NCBI GenBank assembly: GCA_040756655.1
Contig: JBFLYN010000013.1
Location: forward strand, 1 to 64,000
DNA from: JBFLYN01 sp040756655
GTDB lineage: Bacteria > Bacillota > Sulfobacillia > UBA8153
Length of the DNA: 64,000 nt
Direction of reading: 5' to 3'
The notes beneath the pieces are model-generated. The model did no database searches, was not told the origin of the DNA, and saw nothing but the letters and a program-made list of their open reading frames with translations. A program made the position numbers and the translations under genes. Positions 51,771-60,821 of this stretch are shown piece after piece. How positions within the stretch are numbered: the first letter of the stretch is position 1; each line of letters opens with the position of its first letter.

Positions 51771-53321
51771 GTGAGCATTGAAGGAAAGCTCCAGGACCTC
51801 GAGGAACGGCGTCGGAAAGTCCAGCTGGGCGGGGGCTCATCCCGCATCGAGAAACAGCATGCATCGGGCAAGATGACGGCCAGGGAACGCATCGAAGCCC
51901 TCCTGGACCCCGGCTCTTTCGTTGAACTGGACGCATTTACCCAGCACCGCAGCCGGGAATTCGGCATGGACAAGGTGGAAGCTCCTGGCGAAGGCGTAGT
52001 GACTGGCTACGGCATGGTCAACGGCCGCCGGGTATGCGTGGCTTCTCAGGACTTCACGGTCATCGGTGGCTCCCTGGGCGAAATGCATGCGCAGAAGATC
52101 TGCAAGACCATGGACTTAGCGCGCAAGGCGGGAGTGCCTTTTGTGGCCATCAATGATTCGGGAGGCGCCCGGATCCAGGAGGGAGTGGACGCCCTCAAAG
52201 GCTACGGGGAGATCTTCTACCGTAATACTTTGCTGTCCGGGGTCATCCCCCAGCTAGCGGTGGTCATGGGGCCCTGCGCCGGAGGCGCCGTGTACTCCCC
52301 GGCTCTTACCGACCTGGTGTTCATGGCCGCCGGTTCAGGCAACATGTTCATTACCGGCCCACAGGTCATCAAGGCCGTCACCGGGGAGAACGTGTCCACC
52401 GAAGACCTGGGAGGAGCCTACGTACATAACCAGACCAGCGGCGTGGCGCACTTTGTGTTTGACACCGAAAAAAGCTGCCTTTTGGCCGTTCGCCGTCTGC
52501 TGGGCTACCTGCCCGACAACAACGCCGAAGACCCCCCGGCAACGGCATGCGATGATCCTGTGAACCGCACCAGCCCATCCCTGCGCGAGCTGGTCCCCGC
52601 CGATCCCAACCGGTCCTACGACATGTACCAGATGATCGAAGAGATCATCGACGCCGGTTCCTTCTTTGAGGTCCATGCCCTGTTTGCCACCAACATCATC
52701 ACCGGTTTTGCCCGGGTGGGCGGCCGGGTGGTGGGCGTGGTGGCCAACCAGCCGCGGGAAAAGGCTGGTTGCCTGGATATCGACGCCTCGGACAAGGCCG
52801 CCCGGTTTGTGCGACTGTGCGATGCCTTCAACGTGCCGTTGCTGACCCTGGTTGACGTGCCCGGCTACCTGCCCGGCGTGGAACAGGAGTGGGGCGGCAT
52901 CATCCGGCACGGGGCCAAGTTGCTCTACGCCTACTCCGAAGCGACGGTGCCCAAGGTCACAGTCATCGCCCGCAAGGCCTACGGAGGCGCTTACATCGCC
53001 ATGTGCAGTCGCCACCTAGGCGCCGACTTAGTGTTTGCCTTGCCCACCGCCGAGATCGCTGTCATGGGTCCTGAAGGAGCGGCCAACATCATCTTCCGCA
53101 ACGACATTGCCCAGGCCGAGGATCCTGAGGCCAAGCGCCAGGAAAAGATCCAGGAATTCCGCGACAAGTTCGCCAACCCCTACGTAGCAGCCGCCCGGGG
53201 TTACGTGGACGATGTCATCGACCCGGCCACCATCCGGCCACGCGTGGCCGCTGCGCTGGCGATGGCCTTCTCCAAGCAGGAAATCCGGCCGGCCAAAAAG
53301 CACGGCAATATACCGCTGTAG
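51771..53321 (+). CDS. mmdA: Methylmalonyl-CoA decarboxylase alpha (carboxyltransferase) subunit
   Basis: A 516-residue acyl-CoA carboxyltransferase of the PccB/MmdA type: HASGKMTARERIEALLDPGSF, the N-domain CoA site VAINDSGGARIQEGVDAL, and the C-domain DVPGYLPGVEQEWGGIIRHGAKLLYAYSEA region with GAEGAANIIF-like MGPEGAANIIF. With the beta, gamma and delta proteins it decarboxylates methylmalonyl-CoA to propionyl-CoA and pumps sodium. GTG 51771 is chosen because of GAGGTG 6 bases before. Presence of the OadB-type gene next in line separates it from a biotin carboxylase-linked propionyl-CoA carboxylase. Confidence 0.93.
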   Translation: MSIEGKLQDLEERRRKVQLGGGSSRIEKQHASGKMTARERIEALLDPGSFVELDAFTQHRSREFGMDKVEAPGEGVVTGYGMVNGRRVCVASQDFTVIGGSLGEMHAQKICKTMDLARKAGVPFVAINDSGGARIQEGVDALKGYGEIFYRNTLLSGVIPQLAVVMGPCAGGAVYSPALTDLVFMAAGSGNMFITGPQVIKAVTGENVSTEDLGGAYVHNQTSGVAHFVFDTEKSCLLAVRRLLGYLPDNNAEDPPATACDDPVNRTSPSLRELVPADPNRSYDMYQMIEEIIDAGSFFEVHALFATNIITGFARVGGRVVGVVANQPREKAGCLDIDASDKAARFVRLCDAFNVPLLTLVDVPGYLPGVEQEWGGIIRHGAKLLYAYSEATVPKVTVIARKAYGGAYIAMCSRHLGADLVFALPTAEIAVMGPEGAANIIFRNDIAQAEDPEAKRQEKIQEFRDKFANPYVAAARGYVDDVIDPATIRPRVAAALAMAFSKQEIRPAKKHGNIPL

Positions 53322-53355
53322 ACAGCTACGGCCCGGGAGGGTTGAGACAAACAAA

Positions 53356-53748
53356 ATGCCTGACACTTTTTCCGGTGGCATCCTTCTGACGGTCATTGCC
53401 ATGGCCACAGTGTTCACGGTGCTCGCAGGCCTGGCACTGGTTATCTACCTTTCCAGGTTGCTGGCCCGGGGCGGCGATGTGCACCCGTGCGGCAAGGTGC
53501 CCGCCGCGCAGGTCTACGTCGGTCCGCCGGCGGACACCGGACCGGCCTCCAGCGGACAGCAGGACACGGAAGAAGCGGGGACCATGGGCATACCGCCCCA
53601 GGTGGTGGCGGCCATCACCGCTGCTCTCAGCGTCTACTTGGAAAAACCAGTGGATCTTGGCCAGCGCGTGCCCGCCCCGGCTGCAGGCAGCTGGGTGATT
53701 GCCGGGCGGCAGGCCCAGTTCAAGTCCAGGCGCACCGGCACCCGGTGA
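53356..53748 (+). CDS. mmdD: Sodium-pump decarboxylase delta/gamma (OadG-type) subunit
   Basis: A 130-residue protein: one N-terminal membrane segment (GGILLTVIAMATVFTVLAGLALVIYL), a Pro/Ala-rich linker, and a C-terminal domain with IPPQVVAAITAALSVYL, the pattern of OadG/MmdD proteins. It anchors and assembles the decarboxylase complex at the membrane. ATG 53356 has a weak site. Its place between the alpha subunit and the biotin carrier matches the standard mmdADCB order. Confidence 0.87.
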   Translation: MPDTFSGGILLTVIAMATVFTVLAGLALVIYLSRLLARGGDVHPCGKVPAAQVYVGPPADTGPASSGQQDTEEAGTMGIPPQVVAAITAALSVYLEKPVDLGQRVPAPAAGSWVIAGRQAQFKSRRTGTR

Positions 53749-53788
53749 CCATCCATAAGTTCATGCCCATCCAGGGAGGGTTCCAGCC

Positions 53789-54211
53789 ATGAAGCGCTTT
53801 CGAGTAACAGTCAACGGCGAAGTATACGAAGTAGAGGTGGAGGAACTGGGTGCAGCGGCAGAAGTAACCTCGGTCCGCCCCGAGGCTCGCCCGGAGCCCC
53901 GGCCGGCGGTCCCGGCCGCGCGTACCGCCCCCCGACCGGCCCGGCCCCTGGCCCAGGCGGCAGCGGCTCCGGCGACAACCGGGCGCCCGGCTAGTGCCCC
54001 GGGCGCGGTAAGTGCTCCCATCCCCGGTGTCATCACCGATGTGCGCGTCAGCGCCGGGCAAGCCATCAAGTCCGGGCAGGTACTCCTGATCCTCGAGGCC
54101 ATGAAGATGCAAAACGAGATCGTTGCTCCCCGGGACGGTGTGGTCAAGGAAGTGGCCGTCTCCAAGGGCGCTTCGGTTAACACCGGCGATGTGCTGGTGG
54201 TCATAGGTTGA
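53789..54211 (+). CDS. mmdC: Biotin carboxyl carrier protein of methylmalonyl-CoA decarboxylase
   Basis: A 140-residue protein: a short N-terminal beta region, a long Pro/Ala-rich flexible linker (about residues 30-70), and a biotinyl domain with LEAMKM, where Lys106 is the biotinylation site. It shuttles the carboxyl group from the carboxyltransferase to the membrane beta subunit. ATG 53789 follows GGGAGGG. Its codon use in the linker is extremely GC-rich, as expected for Ala/Pro. Confidence 0.95.
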   Translation: MKRFRVTVNGEVYEVEVEELGAAAEVTSVRPEARPEPRPAVPAARTAPRPARPLAQAAAAPATTGRPASAPGAVSAPIPGVITDVRVSAGQAIKSGQVLLILEAMKMQNEIVAPRDGVVKEVAVSKGASVNTGDVLVVIG

Positions 54212-54227
54212 GAGGAGTGCGGATTAC

Positions 54228-55346
54228 TTGAGCTGGTCTGAGACCTTCACGGCGCTTTTTGAGAGCACTGGTCTGGCCGGCTTGACCGCGGGCAACGTGG
54301 CCATGCTAGTGGTTTCCGGCGTGCTTTTCTACTTTGCCATAGCCAAGGGTTTTGAGCCATTGTTGCTTCTGCCCATCAGTTTCGGAGCCCTCCTGGCCAA
54401 CCTCCCTTTCACCGGCATCATGGCTGAGGGAGGTCTACTCAGGTTCTTCTTCTTCGGCGTCGAGCACGAGATTTTCCCGCCCCTTATCTTCCTGGGCGTG
54501 GGAGCCTTGACGGACTTCGGCCCCCTACTGGCCAACCCCATTACCCTGCTTCTGGGTGCTGCAGCGCAATTTGGCGTGTACCTTGCGCTTTTGGGGGCCC
54601 AGGCTGCGGGGTTTACCCTGCGGGAGGCCGGGTCCATTGGTATCATCGGCGGGGCGGACGGGCCCACCGCCATCTACCTGACCACCAAGCTGGCCCCCCA
54701 CCTCCTGGCCCCGGTGGCGGTGGCAGCCTATTCCTACATGTCCTTGGTGCCACTGATCCAGCCCCCCATCATCCGGGCTCTTACCAGCAAGAAGGAGCGG
54801 CAGGTGACCATGGCCCAGCTCCGTCCCGTGTCCAGGCTCGAACGGGTGGTTTTCCCCATCGCCATCACCGTGGTGATCCTCCTGATCCTGCCGCCCATTG
54901 CGCCGCTGGTGGGCATGCTCATGCTGGGGAACCTGTTGCGGGAATCAGGAGTCACCGAGCGGCTTTCTCGCACCGCCCAGAACGAACTCATCAACATCGT
55001 CACCATACTGCTGGCCCTGTCTGTGGGTGCTACCATGAACGCCGAGGCGTTCTTGACCCGGCAGACCCTGATGATCATCAGCATGGGACTGGTGGCCTTT
55101 GCCGGCGGCACCGCTTCTGGCGTGCTCTTGGGCAAGCTCATGTACGTGATCACCGGCGGAAAAGTGAACCCCATGATCGGGGCCGCCGGGGTATCGGCGG
55201 TGCCCATGGCCGCCCGGGTAGTGCAGCGGGTGGGGCTGGAGGAGAACCCTTCGAACTTCCTGCTCATGCACGCAATGGGGCCCAACGTTGCCGGCGTTAT
55301 CGGCACCGCCGTGGCGGCCGGTGTTATGCTCACGCTCCTGGGCTAA
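54228..55346 (+). CDS. mmdB: Sodium-translocating decarboxylase beta subunit
   Basis: A 372-residue OadB/MmdB-type integral membrane protein with about ten segments. It decarboxylates carboxybiotin and exports sodium. Conserved blocks include LLPISFGALLANLP, PPLIFLGVGALTDFGPLLANP with its buried Asp, GIIGGADGPTAIYLTTKLAP and GAAGVSAVPMAARVVQ with NFLLMHAMGPNVAGVIGTAVAAG at the end. The start is TTG 54228 after GAGAGGAG. It completes the sodium-pump complex. Confidence 0.95.
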   Translation: MSWSETFTALFESTGLAGLTAGNVAMLVVSGVLFYFAIAKGFEPLLLLPISFGALLANLPFTGIMAEGGLLRFFFFGVEHEIFPPLIFLGVGALTDFGPLLANPITLLLGAAAQFGVYLALLGAQAAGFTLREAGSIGIIGGADGPTAIYLTTKLAPHLLAPVAVAAYSYMSLVPLIQPPIIRALTSKKERQVTMAQLRPVSRLERVVFPIAITVVILLILPPIAPLVGMLMLGNLLRESGVTERLSRTAQNELINIVTILLALSVGATMNAEAFLTRQTLMIISMGLVAFAGGTASGVLLGKLMYVITGGKVNPMIGAAGVSAVPMAARVVQRVGLEENPSNFLLMHAMGPNVAGVIGTAVAAGVMLTLLG

Positions 55347-55368
55347 ACTGGCATGTGGTCGTGGATCA

Positions 55369-55390
55369 GGGGTGGGCCCGGGCTCACCCC
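55369..55390 (+). other. Intergenic hairpin between mmdB and meaB
   Basis: GGGGTGGGC (55369-55377) and GCTCACCCC (55382-55390) form a 9-bp stem with one G-T pair and a CCGG loop. No T run follows. It may be a partial terminator or an mRNA stability element, like the similar stem before hdrC. Confidence 0.4.
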
Positions 55391-55463
55391 CGCTTCCCTT
55401 CAGGAGAGATCGCGGGCATCTCCCGCCGGGAGATGACTACTACATGGCAAAGGCTGTGACGTT

Positions 55464-56414
55464 GTGGACCTTGTCCAGGGCATGCAGTGCAGGGACCGCC
55501 GGGCCTTGGCCCGGGCCATATCCTTGGTGGAAAACGGAACTCCCCAGCGTGAGGAGCTAGTGGTCCAGGCGTTCCGCCACCGCCGGAAAGCCCCGGTCAT
55601 CGGGGTTACCGGCGCGCCCGGGGTGGGCAAGAGCACCCTCGTGGACGGGCTGGCTGCCTGCTTCAGGGAAGGCGGGCGGACGGTGGGCATTGTAGCGGTG
55701 GACCCGACCAGTCCCTTTACGGGAGGGGCCATCCTGGGAGACCGGGTACGCATGCAAAGACACGGCCACGACCCGGGCGTGTTCATTCGTAGCCTGGCCA
55801 CCCGAGGCCACCTGGGAGGGTTGTCCCGGGCCACCGGGGAAGTGATCCGGCTCATGGACTGGTTTGGCTTCGACGTGATCATCGTGGAGACGGTGGGGGC
55901 GGGTCAGTCCGAGGTGGATATCATGGGCTTTGCCACCACCGTGCTGGTAGTGACCGTGCCGGGCCTGGGCGACGATGTCCAGGCCATCAAGGCCGGCATC
56001 ATGGAAATCGGCGACGTCTTCTGTGTAAACAAGGCCGACCGGGAGGGCGTGGCCCGGGCCGTGATGGAGATCCAGATGATGCTGGACTTCAAACCCCCAG
56101 GGGACTGGCGGCCTCCCGTGGTGGAGGCGATAGCCACCACCGGCCAGGGGATCCCGGAGCTGGCCCAGCACCTTGACGAGCACCGGGCGCACCTGGAATC
56201 CAGCGGGCAGCTAGCCCAGCGGCAGGCGCGCACCTTCTTGACCGAAGTGGGAGAAGTGCTCAAAGAGCAACTGGTAGACTATGTCCTGGAGCGAGCCCGG
56301 GCCGGCGGCGACCTGGAAGAGCTGGCGACCCGGGCCGGCGACCCGTTCTCCGCCGCACGGTACCTGGCGGAGAAGTATGGCGGCATCAAGAGCCGGTGGC
56401 CCCAGGAAGGCTAG
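55464..56414 (+). CDS. meaB: Methylmalonyl-CoA mutase-associated GTPase MeaB
   Basis: A 316-residue G3E-family GTPase: Walker A GAPGVGKST (about residues 50-58), VAVDPTSPFTGGAILGDRVRM (switch region), VETVGAGQSEVD (Walker B/G3) and NKADREG (guanine specificity). MeaB loads and protects the B12 cofactor of methylmalonyl-CoA mutase. Its presence implies a mutase elsewhere in the genome, as no mutase or epimerase gene is in the window. GTG 55464 is the likely start. The adjacency to mmdADCB supports a succinate-propionate pathway. Confidence 0.94.
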   Translation: MDLVQGMQCRDRRALARAISLVENGTPQREELVVQAFRHRRKAPVIGVTGAPGVGKSTLVDGLAACFREGGRTVGIVAVDPTSPFTGGAILGDRVRMQRHGHDPGVFIRSLATRGHLGGLSRATGEVIRLMDWFGFDVIIVETVGAGQSEVDIMGFATTVLVVTVPGLGDDVQAIKAGIMEIGDVFCVNKADREGVARAVMEIQMMLDFKPPGDWRPPVVEAIATTGQGIPELAQHLDEHRAHLESSGQLAQRQARTFLTEVGEVLKEQLVDYVLERARAGGDLEELATRAGDPFSAARYLAEKYGGIKSRWPQEG

Positions 56415-56441
56415 CGGCTTGAGCGGCCGGGGAGTGTGCCC

Positions 56442-57650
56442 ATGAAAGTACCATATTACCGGCGCCTTTGCATCCTGTTGTTCCTCGGGTGGGCGGTGCT
56501 TTACGCCAACCGCGCCGTCTTGCCGGTGTTGCTCTCGGCCCTGGCCCGCGACTGGCAGCTTAGCCATACCCAGATGGGGCTGATCAACAGCGCCTTCTTC
56601 CTGGCGTATGCCCTGGCCCAGCTACCTTCGGGCCACCTGGCGGACTGCTGGAAGCCCCGGCCGGTGATGCTTGCCGGGTATGCCTTACAGGGGGCGGCCG
56701 GGCTGGGAGCGGCGACGGCAGCAGGTCCCCTGGGCTTTACGGCCTGGCGGGCCCTGTCCGGGCTGGGCCAAGGCTCCTACTACGCTTCCCAGTACGCGCT
56801 GGCCGCCGGGGCCATTCCGCCGGGGCGGCGCGGGACCATGATGGCGTTCATCAATGCGGGTATGGCCGCAGGCACCATCGGCGGTCTGGTCCTCACCGGC
56901 TGGCTCGTGTACACGCTGGGCTGGCACTGGCGAACAACCCTGGCTCTTTTGGGCGGAACCGGCCTGACCCTCACCGCGATCATGGCGGTGATGGTACAAG
57001 CTGACCACGGGCAGGCAACTCACCGGGACCGAGAGAGCTCCGGCCGGGAGCTTCCGGTGGTCGCGGTAACTGCCTTCTTTACCATGTACGGACTGTACAC
57101 CCTGCTCACCTGGACGCCATACTACCTGCAGGAGGTGCAGGGCCTGTCCGGCCAGGCCTCCGGCCTGTGGACGGCAGTAGTGCCCGCCCTGGCTATTCCC
57201 GCCGGCCTCCTGGCGGGGTGGGGCTCCGACCGGCACGGGCGCTTCCGCGTGCTCCTGGTCCTGGTGCCCGTGGCCGGGGCGGCAGTGTTCCTGGTGTCGC
57301 TGCCCGGCATTGCCTGGGTGGTTCTAGGACTGGCCCTGTACGGCATGACCGGCAAGCTGGTGCTGGACCCCATCCTGATAGCCTTGCTGACCGACACGGT
57401 TTCTCCCGGCGCCAGGGGGCGGGCCTTTGCCGTGCTGAACCTGGCCAGTGCGGCTGCTGCGGTGGTGGCGCCGGCTCTGACGGGAGCCTTGGCAGACATG
57501 ACGGATTCCTTTGTACCCGGGCTGGCACTGGCCGCGGCGCTCCATGGCCCGGCCTGGGTGCTATTGTGGCGAATGCAGGAGTCAAGGAGGGGTAGCATTG
57601 GAAGCGGCACTACTTCGGTTTGCAGCCAAGCTGGTGACCATACCCGGTGA
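56442..57650 (+). CDS. MFS transporter
   Basis: A 402-residue major facilitator protein with 12 membrane segments. The family motif between segments 2 and 3 is seen in GHLADCWKPRPVM, and GWGSDRHGRFRVLL between segments 8 and 9 repeats it. The conserved NRAVLPVLLSAL near the N-terminus resembles organic-anion (ACS/OPA-like) carriers. ATG 56442 is the start. The last 18 codons overlap the start of the hydrolase gene in another frame, so the two are probably coupled and the transporter may import its substrate. The substrate is unknown. Confidence 0.9.
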   Translation: MKVPYYRRLCILLFLGWAVLYANRAVLPVLLSALARDWQLSHTQMGLINSAFFLAYALAQLPSGHLADCWKPRPVMLAGYALQGAAGLGAATAAGPLGFTAWRALSGLGQGSYYASQYALAAGAIPPGRRGTMMAFINAGMAAGTIGGLVLTGWLVYTLGWHWRTTLALLGGTGLTLTAIMAVMVQADHGQATHRDRESSGRELPVVAVTAFFTMYGLYTLLTWTPYYLQEVQGLSGQASGLWTAVVPALAIPAGLLAGWGSDRHGRFRVLLVLVPVAGAAVFLVSLPGIAWVVLGLALYGMTGKLVLDPILIALLTDTVSPGARGRAFAVLNLASAAAAVVAPALTGALADMTDSFVPGLALAAALHGPAWVLLWRMQESRRGSIGSGTTSVCSQAGDHTR

Positions 57651-58788
57651 GTCCGGGGCAGAAGGGGAAGTGGCCAGGGCCGTCAAGGAGGAGATGGAGG
57701 CCCTAGGTTACGATGAGGTGGTGGTGGATGCAGCCGGCAATGTACTGGGCAAAGTGACCGGGCGCCGGTCGCACCGGGGCAAGCGCACCGTGGTGCTTTT
57801 CGACGCCCACCTGGATACCGTGGGGGTCAACGACGGTGACGCGTGGCACTATCCCCCCTATGGTGGGGTGGTGGAAGACGGGAAGCTGTACGGCCGGGGT
57901 GCTGCAGACATGCGGGGAGCCCTGGCTTCCATGGTACACGGCATAGCAGCGGTCAACCGCGACCTCCTGGAAGGCGAAGCCTGGGTGTGTGGCTCAGTTA
58001 ATGAGGAGGTCCTGGAGGGAGCGGGGCTGAAGGTGGCGCTGGGGCTGGCCAAGCCCGACTGCGTGGTCATCGGCGAGTCCACCCAGCTTAACCTGGCCAT
58101 CGGGCAACGGGGGCGCATGGAGCTTCTGCTGGAGGTTCAGGGCAAGGCATGCCATTCGGCCTGGCCGTCGGCGGGGATGAACGCCGTCAGCGGTATGGCC
58201 AGGGCGTGGCTGGCCCTTGAACAGCATCGCCTGCCGGAACACCCGCGCCTGGGTCCGGCCATCGCCGTGCTCACCGATGTGGTATCCACGCCTTACCCCG
58301 GCCTGTCGGTGGTGCCCTATCTTTGCCGCGCCACCCTGGACCGCAGGAGTTTACCCGGGGAGAGCGCCGCAGAAGCCGCCCGGGAATTGGAGCGGGTGGC
58401 TGCTCAAGTAGCGGGCATGCCCGTGACCTGCCGGGTTGTGGATGGCGAATCAGCTACTTACACCGGGTACCGCCTGGGCCAGCCCAAGCACTTTCCGGCC
58501 TGGGAACTGCCTGAGGATCACCCTCTGGTCCACCGCGCCGTGCTGGCGTTGAGGGATGCCGGTCTGAAACCTGCCATCTCCACGTACAAGTTTTGCACCA
58601 ACGGGAGCAGCTCCGCTGGGGAGCTGGGCATTCCCACCCTGGGGTTTGGACCGGGCCATGAGGCCCAAGCCCATACTGCCGACGAGTTCATCGAGGTTGA
58701 CCAGCTACACGCTGCCGCCCGGGGCTACCAGGCGCTGGCAGTGGCCCTGACCCGCGAATCCCGGCAGCTTTCTCTCTTTGGCGAGTAG
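57598..58788 (+). CDS. YgeY-type M20-family metallohydrolase
   Basis: A 396-residue M20/ArgE/DapE-type zinc hydrolase. Metal-binding blocks are FDAHLDTVGV, GRGAADMRGALASMVHG, NEEVLEGAGL and the late AHTADEFIEVDQL. The YKFCTNGSSSAGELGIPTLGFGPG stretch matches YgeY-family proteins, annotated in databases as linked to selenium metabolism. It probably cleaves an amide bond in a small acylated or carbamoyl compound. The start is TTG 57598 after AAGGAGGGG, overlapping the MFS gene. No selenium gene is adjacent, so that link is not supported here. Confidence 0.88.
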   Translation: MEAALLRFAAKLVTIPGESGAEGEVARAVKEEMEALGYDEVVVDAAGNVLGKVTGRRSHRGKRTVVLFDAHLDTVGVNDGDAWHYPPYGGVVEDGKLYGRGAADMRGALASMVHGIAAVNRDLLEGEAWVCGSVNEEVLEGAGLKVALGLAKPDCVVIGESTQLNLAIGQRGRMELLLEVQGKACHSAWPSAGMNAVSGMARAWLALEQHRLPEHPRLGPAIAVLTDVVSTPYPGLSVVPYLCRATLDRRSLPGESAAEAARELERVAAQVAGMPVTCRVVDGESATYTGYRLGQPKHFPAWELPEDHPLVHRAVLALRDAGLKPAISTYKFCTNGSSSAGELGIPTLGFGPGHEAQAHTADEFIEVDQLHAAARGYQALAVALTRESRQLSLFGE

Positions 58789-58984
58789 CCAACACCCGGA
58801 GGAACACACCAGGGACCCTAGGGTCACCGGGGCCTTTCCCTTTGGCCCGGGTCCTACCCCAGTTGCTCGGTGGTTTCGACCAGCAAGTGCCCGGGGTGGC
58901 TCCTTCCGCCTCCACCCGGTTGGGCCAGGCCGTTCCGTCGCCTTGCGTAGAGCCCGGCTGGCTGGGGTTGGGCGATGGCTGTAG

Positions 58985-59340
58985 GACCCGGACGGCGACC
59001 CGAGCTAAGGACATGGGACGTTGGCAACGATAACCGGAGTAAGGTCCCCGGCATCGTGACGTGGGGAACCACGACTGCCTGCATCAAGGAGACGTAGGCA
59101 AGACAGGCACCAGGGTAAGCACCCCAAGACCCGGGAGGACAAGCTGGCCCGGCACCCTGCTGGGCTGGAAGAATGCCGTTTTCTGGAAGGCACCGACCCG
59201 GCAGCACCATCTACCCGTAAGAATAGCAGCACTGGCCTGCGGACGCAGGCAGTGAAGCCGCCCACTGACCCCCGGGGCGGACGCCACGGGCAGGTGAAGT
59301 TCTGGAGGCCAATGCCGGGGTCACGAGGCTGCAACCAGGC
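58985..59340 (+). ncRNA. Possible structured RNA or decayed group II intron region
   Basis: No supported gene lies between 58789 and about 59465, yet the DNA is full of compact stems in series: CGTGG/CCACG with a GGAA tetraloop (59060-59073), TGCCTGC/GTAGGCA (59076-59100), GCCCGGC/GCTGGGC (59147-59165) and GCCTGC/GCAGGC with a GGAC loop (59235-59250). Purine-rich single-stranded links such as GTAAGAATAGCAGCAC lie between. The look is that of a folded RNA such as the first domain of a group II intron, but no domain V or reverse transcriptase was found. The class is not recognised. Confidence 0.3.
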
Positions 59341-59464
59341 TGGCCCGAAAATGAGCGGGCTTGGGTCGGATCCAACAGAGACAGAGTGGGACATAACAAC
59401 AGCAAGCGCCGCCTGCATCCCGCCTAAAAGAGGTGTGATGGTTTGGCGTCCAGGTCATACAGAC

Positions 59465-59692
59465 TGAGCAGGCGTCAACGGGCGCGCGCCGGGCTTTTGG
59501 ATGAGCTGGAAGCTGCCGTGCACCAACTGGCCCTCCACCTTCCGAAGCTTGGCTGATGCGCGGGCCTTCTGCCGCATCCGCGGCTACATCTCGACCGTGC
59601 GCAAGCGGGGCCACGCGGTCCTGACGGCGCTGGAGGCCGGGTTCCGGGGAGAAGAGATTGTACGGCGAGGACGGACTCGGTCTCTTCCGGAA
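59465..59692 (+). pseudogene. IS66-family transposase C-terminal remnant
   Basis: Two overlapping frames encode the end of an IS66 transposase: GLLDELEAAVHQLALHLPKL in one, then DARAFCRIRGYISTVRKRGH and AVLTALEAGFRG in another. The second piece is the strongly conserved C-terminal block of IS66 TnpC-type proteins. The DNA-binding and catalytic parts are missing and the frame is shifted, so it is a relic. It abuts a thiolase gene that has lost its first codons at exactly this junction, suggesting that insertion or deletion here began the decay of the downstream cluster. Confidence 0.7.
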
Positions 59693-60810
59693 TGACCAAG
59701 TTCGTTCGCCGGGCACAAGAGACCGGCCGGGTACTGGCGTGGCAGGCGGCCAAGCTGGCCCTGAACTCCGCCGGCATGACCATCAAGGATGTGGACGCGG
59801 TGGTCATCGGGTCGGCCCCGGATGCCTTCGATGGTGTGCATATGAAAGGTGAGTACCTGGCTGACGGGGCCGGGGCCTGGCGCAAGCCGTGTATCCGCTG
59901 CTACGTGGGCGGTGGCACCGGGGTATTTGCCCCCATCCAGGGCTGGTACCACGTGGCTTCCGGGCAGTTCGACACGGTGCTGATAGTATGCGAAGAGAAG
60001 ATGTCTTCCTGTCACCCCCATCCCCAGGGGGCTTTCATCACAATCTTTGACCATATCACCGAGCGCGCCCTCGGTCCCAACCTGCTTTAGATCTTCGCGC
60101 TGGAAATGAACTGCTACATGACCGTCCACGGCATCACCAAGGCAGAGATCGCCCTGGTAGCCGTGAAGAACAAGCGCAACGCCATGGACCACCCCTGTGC
60201 CCAGCTGGGCACTGAAGTCACCGTCGAAGACGTTCTCAACTCGGAGGTCCTGGCCTGGCCGGTCAACCGCTCACCAGCTTCTGATGGTGCCGCAGCCTTG
60301 GTAATGTGCGCCGAACACGTGGCCAAGCGTGTCAGCGACAAACCGGTCTGGGTAGAAGGTGTAGGCTGGCACCTGGACACGGCCTACTGGACCAATGGCG
60401 ATCTTTGCTACCCCCGCTACGTGGAATATGCGGCCCGCATAACCTACGAGATGGCGGGCATCAAGGAGCCCCGGCGGGAGATCCACATCGTCGAGCCCTA
60501 CGACCCCTTTGACTATAAGGAACTCCACCACCTGGAGGGACTCTTGCTCTGCAAGCGCGGGGAGGCGGCCCGGCTTACCGCCGATGGCGTTACTCAGCGC
60601 GACGGCGACCTGCCCGTTTGCCCGTCTGGGGGACTGTTGGGAGTGGGCAACCCCATCGCCGCTGCCGGTTTAATGAAAGTCTGCGAGTTGTTCTGGCAGC
60701 TTAGGGGCGAGGCCGGTCGACGCCAGGTGCCGGGTGACCCCAGGCGCGGGCTGGCCCAGGCTTGGGGCGACCTTATGCAAGTGGGCACTGTTATCATCCT
60801 GGGGCGATAG
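59692..60810 (+). pseudogene. Thiolase (SCP2-type acetyl-CoA acetyltransferase-like), truncated and with in-frame stop
   Basis: About 373 codons of a SCP2-type thiolase. MTKFVRRAQETG is preceded in relatives by a short strand such as AIVGVG that is absent here. CYVGGGTGV stands in the nucleophile-loop region, where Cys is expected, and PSGGLLGVGNPIAAAG is the C-terminal glycine-rich active-site block. An in-frame TAG at 60088-60090 splits the gene after GPNLL, where relatives often have Trp (TGG), so one G-to-A change explains it. The beginning is lost at the IS66 relic. It would have joined or cleaved acyl-CoA units with the OB-fold partner downstream. Not expected to be functional. Confidence 0.82.
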
Positions 60811-60821
60811 GAGGTACGGCA

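Noticed and set aside
57598..58788. YgeY-type hydrolase as a marker for selenium metabolism
   Set aside because: The family name suggests it, but no selenium-dependent hydroxylase or cofactor gene is nearby.
60088..60090. TAG inside thiolase as a pyrrolysine codon
   Set aside because: Neighbouring genes are broken by TGA and TAA as well as frameshifts, and the site is not near an active-site position that would need a special residue. Simple decay explains it.
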